From Arenimonas oryziterrae DSM 21050 = YC6267 (GTDB lineage Bacteria > Pseudomonadota > Gammaproteobacteria > Xanthomonadales > Xanthomonadaceae), in the NCBI RefSeq assembly GCF_000420545.1, contig NZ_ATVD01000001.1:904549-968548 (forward strand): 64,000 bases of DNA, in the 5' to 3' direction. The notes beneath the pieces were generated by a model. The model had not been told where the DNA came from. It saw only the letters and a list, made by a program, of their open reading frames with translations, and did not search any database. Position numbers and translations under genes: made by a program. The first letter of the stretch is position 1. Every line of letters starts with the position of its first letter. Of the stretch, positions 49,383-58,232 are shown in pieces.

Positions 49383-51551
49383 ATGACCAAGAAACCCCTT
49401 GCCCTGCTGATCGCCGCCAGCCTTTCGCTGGCCGCCCTCGGCCCCGTCCTCGCCGCCGAGCCCGCCACCATGTCCTCTGCCAGCCAGCCGGCCACGGCCA
49501 GCAATCCCTTCTTCGCGCCGAGCAGCCTGTACCTGCAGGCGCCGGCCTTCGACCAGATCAAGAACGAGCACTACCGCCCGGCGTTCGAGGAAGGCATGCG
49601 CCAGCAGATTGCGGAAGTCGAAGCGATCGCCGGCAACAAGGCCGCGCCGACCTTCGACAATACGATCGTCGCGATGGAGCGCAGCGGTCAGCTGCTGACC
49701 CGCGTCTCGAACGTGTTCTTCAATCTCAGCGGCGCCAACACCAATGACGAGATGGAAGCGATCCAGCGCGACCTCGCGCCGAAGCTGTCGGCCCACGGCG
49801 ATGCCATCGTGCTCAACGGCGCGCTGTTCCAGCGCGTGAAGACGCTGTACGACGCCCGCGATTCGCTCGGCCTCGACGCCGAGTCCAAGCGCCTGCTCGA
49901 GCGCTACCACACCGATTTCGTCCGCGCCGGTGCGCAGCTGTCGGATGCCGACAAGGAAAAGCTCAAGGCCTACAACGCCGAGATCGCCACGCTGGCAACG
50001 ACCTTCAGCCAGAACCTGCTCAAGGAAACCAACGCGTCCGCCGTGGTCGTGAACTCGCGCGCTGAACTCGCAGGACTGTCCGATGCCGCGATCACCACCG
50101 CCGAAGCCGAAGCCAAGAAGCGCGGCCTCGACGGCAAGTTCGTCATCGCCCTGGTCAATACCACCGGCCAGCCGCCGGAAGCGTCGCTGAGCAATCGCGC
50201 CGTGCGCCAGCGTCTGCACGAGGCCTCGGTCGGCCGCGGCAGCCACGGCGGCGAGTTCGACAACCGCGCGACCATCATCCGCATGGCCAAGCTGCGCGCC
50301 GAGCGCGCGACCCTGCTTGGCTATCCCAACCATGCGACCTATGTGCTCGAGGACGAAACCGCGCGCACCACGACGGCGGTGAACAAGCTGCTCGCCGACC
50401 TCGCGCCGGCGGCCGTCGCCAACGCGCGCAAGGAAGCGGCCGACATGCAGGCGCTCATCGACAAGGAAAAGGGTGGCTTCCAGCTCGCTGCCTGGGACTG
50501 GGCGTACTACGCGGAGAAGGTGCGCAGCGAGCGCTACAACTTCGACGAGTCGCAGCTCAAGCCCTATCTGGAAATGAACAATGTCATGGAGAACGGCGTG
50601 TTCTACGCCGCCCATGAGCTGTACGGCCTGAGCTTCAAGGAGCGCAAGGATCTGCCGGTGTACAACCCGGACGTGCGCGTGTTCGAAGTGTTCGACCGTG
50701 ACGGCAAGACGCTGGCGTTGTTCTACGCCGACTATTACGCCCGCGACAACAAGCGCGGCGGCGCGTGGATGAACGAGTACGTCGGGCAGTCGGGCCTGAT
50801 GGGGACGCGCCCGGTCGTCGCCAACCACCTCAATATCCCCAAGCCTGCGGCCGGCGAGCCGACGCTGCTGACCTGGGATGAGGTCACGACGATGTTCCAC
50901 GAGTTCGGTCATGCGCTGCACGGCATGTTCTCGGACGTGAAGTACCCGCGTTTCGCCGGCACCAATGTGCCGCGCGACTTCGTCGAATATCCGTCGCAGG
51001 TCAACGAGATGTGGGCCGACTGGCCGTCGGTGCTGGCCAACTACGCCAAGCACTACCAGACCGGCGCGCCGATGCCGAAAGCGTTGCTGGACAAGGTGCT
51101 GGCCACGCAGAAGTTCAACCAGGGCTATGCGACGACCGAGTATCTCGCCGCGTCCCTGCTCGATCAGCGCTGGCACCAGCTCGCGCCCACGCAGATTCCG
51201 ACCGACGCGCTGGCCTTCGAAGCGAGTGCGCTCAAGCAGGCCGGCGTCGATTTCGCGCCGGTGCCGCCGCGCTATCGCAGCACGTACTTCTCGCACATCT
51301 TCTCCGGCGGTTATTCGTCGGGCTACTACGCTTACCTGTGGAGCGAGGTGCTCGATGCCGACAGCGTCGAGTGGTTCAAGCAGAACGGCGGCCTGACCCG
51401 TCAGAACGGCGACCATTTCCGCGAAACCCTGCTGTCGCGCGGCGGCAGCGAAGACGCGATCACGCTGTTCCGCGGCTTCAGCGGCCGCGAGCCGTACGTG
51501 GAACCGCTGCTTGAGCGTCGCGGTCTCAACACGGGCGCCGGCAAGAAATAG
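49383..51551 (+). CDS. dcp: M3-family oligopeptidase (peptidyl-dipeptidase Dcp-like)
   Basis: 722 residues. Signal peptide MTKKPLALLIAASLSLAALGPVLAA. The thimet-type metallopeptidase has HEFGHALHGM with the zinc site at 506-510 and the third ligand in EYPSQVNEMW. Upstream segments QLKPYLEMNNVMENGVFYAA and VFDRDGKTLALFYADYYARD are usual for Dcp. It cuts C-terminal dipeptides; the signal peptide points to the periplasm. It stands alone, closed by the terminator at 51571. Confidence 0.95.
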   Translation: MTKKPLALLIAASLSLAALGPVLAAEPATMSSASQPATASNPFFAPSSLYLQAPAFDQIKNEHYRPAFEEGMRQQIAEVEAIAGNKAAPTFDNTIVAMERSGQLLTRVSNVFFNLSGANTNDEMEAIQRDLAPKLSAHGDAIVLNGALFQRVKTLYDARDSLGLDAESKRLLERYHTDFVRAGAQLSDADKEKLKAYNAEIATLATTFSQNLLKETNASAVVVNSRAELAGLSDAAITTAEAEAKKRGLDGKFVIALVNTTGQPPEASLSNRAVRQRLHEASVGRGSHGGEFDNRATIIRMAKLRAERATLLGYPNHATYVLEDETARTTTAVNKLLADLAPAAVANARKEAADMQALIDKEKGGFQLAAWDWAYYAEKVRSERYNFDESQLKPYLEMNNVMENGVFYAAHELYGLSFKERKDLPVYNPDVRVFEVFDRDGKTLALFYADYYARDNKRGGAWMNEYVGQSGLMGTRPVVANHLNIPKPAAGEPTLLTWDEVTTMFHEFGHALHGMFSDVKYPRFAGTNVPRDFVEYPSQVNEMWADWPSVLANYAKHYQTGAPMPKALLDKVLATQKFNQGYATTEYLAASLLDQRWHQLAPTQIPTDALAFEASALKQAGVDFAPVPPRYRSTYFSHIFSGGYSSGYYAYLWSEVLDADSVEWFKQNGGLTRQNGDHFRETLLSRGGSEDAITLFRGFSGREPYVEPLLERRGLNTGAGKK

Positions 51552-51570
51552 AGCCGCCCCGTGGTCACGA

Positions 51571-51600
51571 CAAAGCCGCCGAAAGGCGGCTTTGTTTTTT
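51571..51600 (+). terminator. Rho-independent terminator after the M3 peptidase
   Basis: CAAAGCCGCC pairs with GGCGGCTTTG around GAAA and is followed by TTTTTT. Confidence 0.95.
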
Positions 51601-51664
51601 GTCCGATCCCGGCGGCCGGTCTTGCTAACATCGCAGGCCTCGACACCTCGTCCTGGAGCCCGTC

Positions 51665-52774
51665 ATGCAAGTTCGCGCCGCCGTCGCCTATCAAGCCGGA
51701 GCTCCGCTGAGCATCGAAACCGTCGAACTCGAAGGTCCGCGGGCCGGCGAAGTGCTGGTCGAGATCAAGGCGACCGGCGTGTGTCACACCGATCTGTACA
51801 CGCTGTCGGGCGCCGATCCGGAGGGACTGTTCCCGACAATCCTCGGCCACGAAGGCGCGGGCATCGTCGTCGACGTCGGGCCGGGTGTGACCTCGCTGAA
51901 GAAAGGCGATCACGTGATCCCGCTGTACACGCCCGAATGCCGTGAATGCGAGTACTGCCTCAATCCCAAGACCAACCTGTGCCAGGCAATCCGCAGCACC
52001 CAGGGCCAGGGTCTGATGCCGGACGGCAGCAGCCGCTTCTCGCTCGGCGGCAAGAAGCTGCATCACTACATGGGCACCTCGACATTCGCGCAGTACACCG
52101 TCGTGCCGGAAATCGCGCTGGCAAAGATTCGCGAGGACGCGCCGTTCGACAAGGTCTGCTACATCGGCTGCGGCGTCACCACCGGCATCGGCGCGGTGAT
52201 CTACACCGCGAAAGTCGAGCCCGGCGCGAAAGTCGTGGTGTTCGGACTCGGCGGCATCGGCCTGAACGTGATCCAGGGTGCGCGCCTCGCTGGCGCGGGC
52301 ATGATCGTCGGTGTCGATCTCAATCCGGCCCGCAAGGCGATGGCGGAGAAGTTCGGCATGACGCATTTCGTCAATCCGGCCGAAGTCGAAGGCGATCTGG
52401 TGCCCTACCTGGTGAATCTCACGAAGGGCGGCGCTGACTACAGTTTCGAATGCATCGGCAATACCAAGGTCATGCGCCAGGCGCTGGAGTGCTGCCACAA
52501 GGGCTGGGGCACGAGCATCATCATCGGCGTGGCGGAGGCCGGCGCGGAAATCTCCACGCGTCCGTTCCAGCTGGTCACCGGTCGCAACTGGCGCGGCAGC
52601 GCTTTCGGTGGCGCCCGCGGGCGCACGGACGTGCCGAAAATCGTCGACTGGTACATGGAAGGCAAGATCGATATCGATTCGCTGATCACGCATACCATGC
52701 CGCTGGAAAAGATCAACGAGGCCTTCGACCTGATGCATCGCGGCGAATCGATCCGCAGCGTGGTGATCTACTGA
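51665..52774 (+). CDS. frmA: S-(hydroxymethyl)glutathione dehydrogenase / class III alcohol dehydrogenase
   Basis: 369 residues. Catalytic zinc ligands lie in TGVCHTD, GHEGAG and YIGCGVTTG; the structural zinc site is [16 protein letters not shown]. The NAD-binding Rossmann motif is [27 protein letters not shown] and the Arg in this class bind the glutathione carboxylate. It oxidises the formaldehyde-glutathione adduct to S-formylglutathione, which the next gene product hydrolyses. The two are 31 bp apart. Confidence 0.97.
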   Translation: MQVRAAVAYQAGAPLSIETVELEGPRAGEVLVEIKATGVCHTDLYTLSGADPEGLFPTILGHEGAGIVVDVGPGVTSLKKGDHVIPLYTPECRECEYCLNPKTNLCQAIRSTQGQGLMPDGSSRFSLGGKKLHHYMGTSTFAQYTVVPEIALAKIREDAPFDKVCYIGCGVTTGIGAVIYTAKVEPGAKVVVFGLGGIGLNVIQGARLAGAGMIVGVDLNPARKAMAEKFGMTHFVNPAEVEGDLVPYLVNLTKGGADYSFECIGNTKVMRQALECCHKGWGTSIIIGVAEAGAEISTRPFQLVTGRNWRGSAFGGARGRTDVPKIVDWYMEGKIDIDSLITHTMPLEKINEAFDLMHRGESIRSVVIY

Positions 52775-52805
52775 TGCGCATGCCATCGACGCCCGGGCGG
52801 CAGCC

Positions 52806-53645
52806 ATGACGCTGGAAACCCTTTCCGAACAGCGCTGCTTTGGCGGCGCGCACGGCGTCTACCGGCACCCGTCGGCGGCCTGCGCCGGCCCGATGCGGTT
52901 TTCGGTGTTCCAGCCGCCGCAGGTCGCGCAGGGCAAGCGGCCGGTCCTTTATTTTCTTGCCGGCCTGACCTGCAACGAAGAGACCTTCATGATCAAGGCC
53001 GGCGCGCAGCGGGTCGCCGCGGAGCTCGGCCTGATTCTCGTGTCGCCCGATACCAGTCCGCGCGATACCGGCATCGCCGGCATCACCGAGCATTGGGATT
53101 TCGGCGAAGGCGCCGGCTTCTATCTCGATGCGACGCAGGCGCCGTACGCGTCCCGTTTCCGCATGCGCCGCTATGTGACCGAAGAACTGCCAGCGATCAT
53201 CGCCGCGAACTTCAATGCCGATAGCGAACGCAGCGGCATCAGCGGCCATTCGATGGGCGGTCATGGCGCTTTGACGATCGCGCTCACGCATCCGGATCGC
53301 TATCGCTCGGTGTCGGCGTTCGCGCCGATCGTCGCGCCCACGCGCGTGCCCTGGGGCGAAAAGGCCTTCTCGCGTTATCTAGGCGAAGATCGCGAAGCGT
53401 GGAAGAACCACGATGCCTGCGAACTCGTGGCCCGCCAGCGCTTTCCGGGCACGATCCTGATCGACCAAGGCGCGGCGGACAACTATCTGCTTTCGCAGCT
53501 GCGCCCCGAATGGTTCGAGACCGCCTGTGCGCAGCAGGGGCAGTCGCTGCGACTGCGCCGGCAGGACGGCTACGACCACTACTACTGGTTCGTGCAGAGT
53601 TTCATCGAAGACCATCTGCGCCATCACGCGGCCGCCCTGGCCTGA
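52806..53645 (+). CDS. fghA: S-formylglutathione hydrolase
   Basis: 279 residues. Esterase D family: SEQRCFGGAHGVYRHPS start, LAGLTCNEETFMIKAG, the nucleophile GHSMGGHGALTIAL, an acidic residue in IDQGAADNYL and the His in YDHYYWFV. It releases formate and glutathione, completing formaldehyde detoxification with the upstream dehydrogenase. Terminator at 53653. Confidence 0.97.
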   Translation: MTLETLSEQRCFGGAHGVYRHPSAACAGPMRFSVFQPPQVAQGKRPVLYFLAGLTCNEETFMIKAGAQRVAAELGLILVSPDTSPRDTGIAGITEHWDFGEGAGFYLDATQAPYASRFRMRRYVTEELPAIIAANFNADSERSGISGHSMGGHGALTIALTHPDRYRSVSAFAPIVAPTRVPWGEKAFSRYLGEDREAWKNHDACELVARQRFPGTILIDQGAADNYLLSQLRPEWFETACAQQGQSLRLRRQDGYDHYYWFVQSFIEDHLRHHAAALA

Positions 53646-53652
53646 AAACAAG

Positions 53653-53675
53653 AAGCCGGCTTGCGCCGGCTTTCG
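53653..53675. terminator. Hairpin between convergent fghA and dacC
   Basis: AAGCCGGC pairs with GCCGGCTT around TTGC, then TTCGTT on the plus strand; the A-rich flank (AAAACAAG) gives a T-rich tail for the minus strand too. Probably used from both sides. Confidence 0.75.
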
Positions 53676-53696
53676 TTCACTGCAGCGGCGCTCGGA

Positions 53697-54923
53697 TCAC
53701 TCCGATTCCCACCACATCCAGAATTCGTCCCACAGGCGCTTGAAGAAACCGCCCTCTTCGACCGCATTGACCGCGATCAGCGGACGCGAGGCGATGTCCT
53801 TGCCGTCAAGCGTGATGCGCAGCTTGCCAATGACCTGGCCTTTCGCGATAGGCGCGACCAGGGTCTTCGGCACTTCCATGACCGGCTTGAGCTCGGCGTA
53901 GCGGCCGCGCTGCACGGAGATCGTCAGCGGCTCGGCAACACCGAGCACGACCTCGTCGAGCGCGCCCTTCCAGACCTTGTGCGCGGCGATCTTCGTGTTC
54001 GCGCCGTACAGCGTATGCGATTCGAAGAAACGGAAGCCCCACTCGAGCAGGTTGAGGTTGCCGGTCTCGCGCAGGCGGAAGCCTTCGCTCTGGCTCTTGG
54101 ATTCGATGCCCATGACGATCGAGACGAAGCGCTGATCGCCGCGCTTGGCCGAGGCCAGCAGGCAATAGCCGGCCTTGTCGGTATGTCCGGTCTTGATGCC
54201 GTCGATGCCGCTGCCTTCGCGCCACAGCAGGTTGTTGCGGTTGTGCTGGGTGATCGCGCCGACCGTCAGTTCCTTGATGCTGTTGTAGGCATAGGTTTCC
54301 GGGAAATCGCGGATCATCGCGCGGCCGAGCAAGGCCAGGTCGCGGGCGCTGGAGTAGTGGTTCTCCGCGCTCAGGCCGTGCGCGTTGACGAAATGGCTGT
54401 TGGTCATGCCGATGCGCTGCGCGTAGCTGTTCATCAGCGATGCGAAGGCTTCTTCACTGCCGGCGACATGTTCGGCAATCGCGATCGCGGCATCGTTGCC
54501 CGACTGCACCGACATGCCCTTTTCGACATCGGTGAGCTTGACGCGGCTGTTGAGCTCGAAGCCGCTGTAGCTGCCATCGGTGCCCGCGCCGCCTTCGCGC
54601 CAGGCGCGTTCGCTGATCGTGACGAGGTCGTCGGGCTTGATCTTGCCGGCGCGGGCTTCGGCCGCGGCGACGTAGGAGGTCATGACCTTGGTGATGCTCG
54701 CCGGCTCCATGCGCGCATCGATGTTCTCGCCGGCGAGAATCTGTCCGGTGTCGTAGTCCATCAGCAGCCAGGCTTTGGCCCCGGTCGGCACGGGCGCGGG
54801 CGGCACCGGCATGGCCTGGGCGACCGGTGCAGGCGGCGCCGGCGTCGGCGTCGGGGTTTGCGCGGCGGCGGCGGCAACGAGGCCGGCGCCGAGGGCAGCG
54901 AGAAGAATTCGGGGCAAACGCAT
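53697..54923 (-). CDS. dacC: D-alanyl-D-alanine carboxypeptidase (PBP5/6 family)
   Basis: 408 residues. Signal peptide MRLPRILLAALGAGLVAAAAAQ and a Pro/Ala linker. The penicillin-binding motifs are complete: SxxK in PASITKVM, SxN in QSGNDAA, KTG in GIKTGHTD. The C-terminal domain II and an amphipathic anchor (FFKRLWDEFWMWWESE) follow. It trims D-Ala from peptidoglycan pentapeptides. It is the last gene of the elongasome block. The symbol follows usage in related genomes; dacA would be equally apt. Confidence 0.95.
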   Translation of the reverse strand: MRLPRILLAALGAGLVAAAAAQTPTPTPAPPAPVAQAMPVPPAPVPTGAKAWLLMDYDTGQILAGENIDARMEPASITKVMTSYVAAAEARAGKIKPDDLVTISERAWREGGAGTDGSYSGFELNSRVKLTDVEKGMSVQSGNDAAIAIAEHVAGSEEAFASLMNSYAQRIGMTNSHFVNAHGLSAENHYSSARDLALLGRAMIRDFPETYAYNSIKELTVGAITQHNRNNLLWREGSGIDGIKTGHTDKAGYCLLASAKRGDQRFVSIVMGIESKSQSEGFRLRETGNLNLLEWGFRFFESHTLYGANTKIAAHKVWKGALDEVVLGVAEPLTISVQRGRYAELKPVMEVPKTLVAPIAKGQVIGKLRITLDGKDIASRPLIAVNAVEEGGFFKRLWDEFWMWWESE

Positions 54924-54983
54924 GGAGGACTCCAGAAACCGGGGGTCGCAGCGCGACCCGGAAAAGTGCGGCGATTTTAAGCG

Positions 54984-55955
54984 TTATTCACTGAACACGC
55001 GCGGGCTGGGCAGCCCCAACGCACGGATTCTTTCGACCAGCGCGGCGATCTGGTCGGCATCGACCGGTCCCACGCGCACACGCCAGACGTCCTGGCCGTT
55101 GACTTCGGCATGATCGAGATCGATGTCGTCGATATCCGCGGCGCCGAGGCGATCGGCGACGCGGCGGGCATTGTCCTTGTCGGCGAAACTGCCGACCTGC
55201 AGGAACCGGCGTCCATCGCCGACCGGCGCTGGCGGCGTCGTAGACGGTAGCGGCATCGGCGCGACCACAGGCGCAGCAGGACCCTCGGCGAGCTCACCGC
55301 CGCTGATCGCACGCACTTCCACGCGCGCGGTGCCGGTGCGGTCCACGCCTAGGCGCACGGCGGCGGCATAGCTCAGATCGATGATGCGGCCGGGATGGAA
55401 AGGGCCGCGGTCATTCACCCGCACGATCACGCTGCGACCGTTGTCGAGATTGCTCACCCGCACATACGAAGGCAGCGGCAGGGTCTTGTGCGCGGCGGTG
55501 AACGAACAGATGTCGTAGATCTCGCCGCTCGACGTCGCGCGGCCGTTGAACTTGGTGCCGTACCACGAAGCGGTGCCGCGCTCGACATAGCCCTGGGCGC
55601 TGTCGAGCACGCGATAGCTCTTGCCGAGCACGCTGTAGGGCGAACGATTGCCGTAGCGGGAACGCGGTTCGTCACGCGGCACCGGTTCGGCGAGACCGCT
55701 GACATCGATCGGCGCACTCGGCCCGGCGTCGGGCACGCCCGGCGCATACAGGCCGCCGGCGGTGTAGTCGCTGTCGCGATGCTCGCGGGTCGGCGCGCAG
55801 GGGTTGAACGCAGGCGCGGCGTCGCGGGCATCGCCGGACGGTCGCGCCTCGGTCGGCTGAACATGCGGAACCGACGGCGGGGACGAACGGCGCGGGGTGT
55901 GATGCGCGCAGGCCGCCAGCAGCACCAGCGCCGAAGCCGCGAAAAAAGGGCGCAT
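54984..55955 (-). CDS. rlpA: Septal-ring lytic transglycosylase RlpA with SPOR domain
   Basis: 323 residues from ATG 55955. Lipobox LLAAC near residue 15 gives an outer-membrane lipoprotein. The double-psi barrel has GTASWYGTKFNGRATSSGE, THKTLPLPS-like AAHKTLPLPSYVRV and VNDRGPFHPGRIIDLS with the catalytic Asp. A C-terminal SPOR domain (about 245-320, RFLQVGSFADKDNARRVADR) binds denuded septal glycan. The start shares one base with the mltB stop (TGATG). Confidence 0.96.
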   Translation of the reverse strand: MRPFFAASALVLLAACAHHTPRRSSPPSVPHVQPTEARPSGDARDAAPAFNPCAPTREHRDSDYTAGGLYAPGVPDAGPSAPIDVSGLAEPVPRDEPRSRYGNRSPYSVLGKSYRVLDSAQGYVERGTASWYGTKFNGRATSSGEIYDICSFTAAHKTLPLPSYVRVSNLDNGRSVIVRVNDRGPFHPGRIIDLSYAAAVRLGVDRTGTARVEVRAISGGELAEGPAAPVVAPMPLPSTTPPAPVGDGRRFLQVGSFADKDNARRVADRLGAADIDDIDLDHAEVNGQDVWRVRVGPVDADQIAALVERIRALGLPSPRVFSE

Positions 55956-57097
55956 CACGGCGCGGCGGAGGCGCTTTCGCCCGCGGCGATTTCCCGCGAC
56001 AGTTGATAAACCGCCATCGCGTACATCGGCGAGCGGTTGTAACGCGTGAGCACGTAGAAATTGCGGTAACCGATCCAGTATTCCGGACCGTTGCTGCCTT
56101 CGAGCGTGAGCAGGGTCACCGGTTGCGCGGGCACCGCCGGGTCGAGCGGCCGGTAACCGCGCGCCGCGAGGTCAGCGAGCGTGAAGCGCGATTCGAAGTT
56201 CTCGGGAATGAAAGCGACCGCGTTGGCATCCGCCTGCGCCATCACGAACGGCGGCAAGTCCTTCTGCCACCCGTGCGCGACAAAATAGTTCGCGATCGAG
56301 GCGAACACGTCGGGCAGATCGTTGAACAGGTCACGACGGCCGTCGCCGTCGCCGTCCTTGGCGAAAGCCCGGTAGCTCGAGGGCATGAACTGACCCCAGC
56401 CCATCGCGCCGGCATAGCTGCCCTTGAGCGTGCTCAGATCGAAGCGGTTTTCTTTCGCCAGCACGATCGCCTGCGCGAGCTGGTCGCGGAAAAAACGACC
56501 GCGCATGCGCTCATAGTCGACACGTTCGGGCTTGCCGCTGCTCGGGTAGTAGAAGCCCAAGGTGTACAGCGCATCGAGCACGCGATAGCTGCCGGTGATG
56601 CGGCCGTAGCTGGTCTCGACACCGATGATCGAGACGATGATCTCGGCCGGCACGCCGGTTTCGCCCTGCACCTTGAGCAGTTCGTCGCGGTGCTGCGCGT
56701 AAAACGCACGACCCTGCTGGATGCGGGAATCAGTGAGGAAGATCGGACGATAGTCTTTCCATGGCTTGACCGATTCCGCGGGCCGCGACATCGCGTCGAC
56801 GATGCTCTGCCGGTACTTCGCCTGGGCGAGCCAGGATTCGATTTCGGCCGGGGCCAGGCCGTAGGTCTTCGCGGCTTCGGCGACGAAGGCCGCTTCCAGA
56901 TCCTGCGGCAGGACCGGCTGGACCTCGGGCACCGGGGACGGCGGCGTCACCGGCGCGGGTGCAGCCACGGGGGCCGGTGCGGGCGCGACGGGCGGCGCGG
57001 GCGGGGCTCTGCGCGTCGCATCGCTGCATGCGGCGAGAGCGCAGAGCAGCAGCAGGATGAGGACGTGGCGGGGACGCAGGTTTTTTGCTATCGGCAT
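55955..57097 (-). CDS. mltB: Lytic murein transglycosylase B
   Basis: 380 residues from ATG 57097. Lipobox CALAAC near residue 20. Catalytic Glu in IIGVETSYGRITGSYRVLDA, with substrate-binding GSYAGAMGWGQFMPSSYRAF and the C-terminal YRNFYVLTRYNRSPMYAMAV. It cleaves glycan strands to 1,6-anhydro ends. A frame 48 residues longer upstream is low-complexity and rejected. Confidence 0.96.
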   Translation of the reverse strand: MPIAKNLRPRHVLILLLLCALAACSDATRRAPPAPPVAPAPAPVAAPAPVTPPSPVPEVQPVLPQDLEAAFVAEAAKTYGLAPAEIESWLAQAKYRQSIVDAMSRPAESVKPWKDYRPIFLTDSRIQQGRAFYAQHRDELLKVQGETGVPAEIIVSIIGVETSYGRITGSYRVLDALYTLGFYYPSSGKPERVDYERMRGRFFRDQLAQAIVLAKENRFDLSTLKGSYAGAMGWGQFMPSSYRAFAKDGDGDGRRDLFNDLPDVFASIANYFVAHGWQKDLPPFVMAQADANAVAFIPENFESRFTLADLAARGYRPLDPAVPAQPVTLLTLEGSNGPEYWIGYRNFYVLTRYNRSPMYAMAVYQLSREIAAGESASAAP

Positions 57098-57134
57098 GGG
57101 AAGAAATGTAGCACGCGTTCCGGAAATAGATGGT

Positions 57135-58232
57135 TCAGGACATGAACTTGCGATGGGCCCGCACCGACATGACGATGCCGAAACCCGCGAGCAGGGACAC
57201 GGCCGAGGTGCCGCCGTAACTGAGCAGGGGCATCGGCACACCGACCACCGGCAACAGGCCGGCGATCATCGCGCCGTTGACCAGCACGTAGACCGAGAAC
57301 GTCATCGCCAGTGCGCCGGCCAGCAGGCGCGAATAGCCGTCGCGGGCATTGGCCGCAATCCACAGGCTGCGGCCGACGATGAACAGGTAAAGGGCGAACA
57401 GCACGCTGACGCCGACCCAGCCCCACTCCTCGGACAGGACGGAGAAGGCGAAATCGGTGGTGTGCTCGGGCAGGAAATCCAGATGCGCCTGACTGCCCTG
57501 CCCCCAGCCCTTGCCGAACCAGCCACCGGAACCGATCGCGATTTTCGATTGGATGATGTTCCAGCCGGTGCCCAGCGGATCGGATTCGGGATTGATGAAG
57601 GTCAGGATGCGATCCTTCTGGTACGGCATCAGGAACATCCACGCGACCGGCAAGGCCCCGATGCCGGCGCCCGCGAACAGCCCGATGCGCCACCAGGCCA
57701 GCCCGGCAAGAAACACCGTGAATGCGCCCGAGGCGGCGACCAGCATGCCGGTGCCCAGGTCCGGCTGTTTGATGATGAGCGCGACCGGCACGCCGATGAT
57801 CAGCGCACAGACCGCCAGCGTGCGCCAGTTCGGCGGCAACACCGAACGATGCAGATACCAGGCGACCATCATCGGCACGGTCAGCTTCAGCAGCTCGCCT
57901 GGCTGCAGGTAGAAGAATCCGAGATTGATCCAGAGTCGCGCGCTGCGCCCGGAACCGACTGCAAACACGATCGGCATCAAGGCCAGGGTCAACGCGAACG
58001 CGAGCGGCGTCCAGTTGCGCAGACGCGCCGGCGACACGCGCGAGAGCAATACCATCACGCCCAGACCGGCGACGAAACGCGCGGCCTGTGCGATTACCAC
58101 GTGGCTGTCGCCGCCGCCGGCGCTGTGCTGCACGATCAGGCTCGCGGCCATGACTGCGCACAAGGCGAGCAGCAAGGGCCAATCGACCTTGTCGAGAAAG
58201 TCCAGCAGCCACTCGCGCAGCCAGGTGATCAC
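57135..58232 (-). CDS. rodA: Peptidoglycan glycosyltransferase RodA (SEDS)
   Basis: 365 residues, about ten membrane helices. SEDS motifs include SARLWINLGFFYLQPGELLK, KQPDLGTGM, a long periplasmic loop with the catalytic-region EHTTDFAFSVLSEEWGWVG, and MPLLSYGGTSAVSLLAGFG. It polymerises glycan with PBP2 (mrdA), whose gene overlaps it by 4 bp (ATGA). Confidence 0.97.
   Translation of the reverse strand: MITWLREWLLDFLDKVDWPLLLALCAVMAASLIVQHSAGGGDSHVVIAQAARFVAGLGVMVLLSRVSPARLRNWTPLAFALTLALMPIVFAVGSGRSARLWINLGFFYLQPGELLKLTVPMMVAWYLHRSVLPPNWRTLAVCALIIGVPVALIIKQPDLGTGMLVAASGAFTVFLAGLAWWRIGLFAGAGIGALPVAWMFLMPYQKDRILTFINPESDPLGTGWNIIQSKIAIGSGGWFGKGWGQGSQAHLDFLPEHTTDFAFSVLSEEWGWVGVSVLFALYLFIVGRSLWIAANARDGYSRLLAGALAMTFSVYVLVNGAMIAGLLPVVGVPMPLLSYGGTSAVSLLAGFGIVMSVRAHRKFMS

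Noticed and set aside
48963..51416. Minus-strand open frame of 817 codons opposite the M3 peptidase gene
   Set aside because: It is a shadow of the peptidase gene in GC-rich DNA; only its last 90 codons, from ATG 49235, are the real DUF493 gene.
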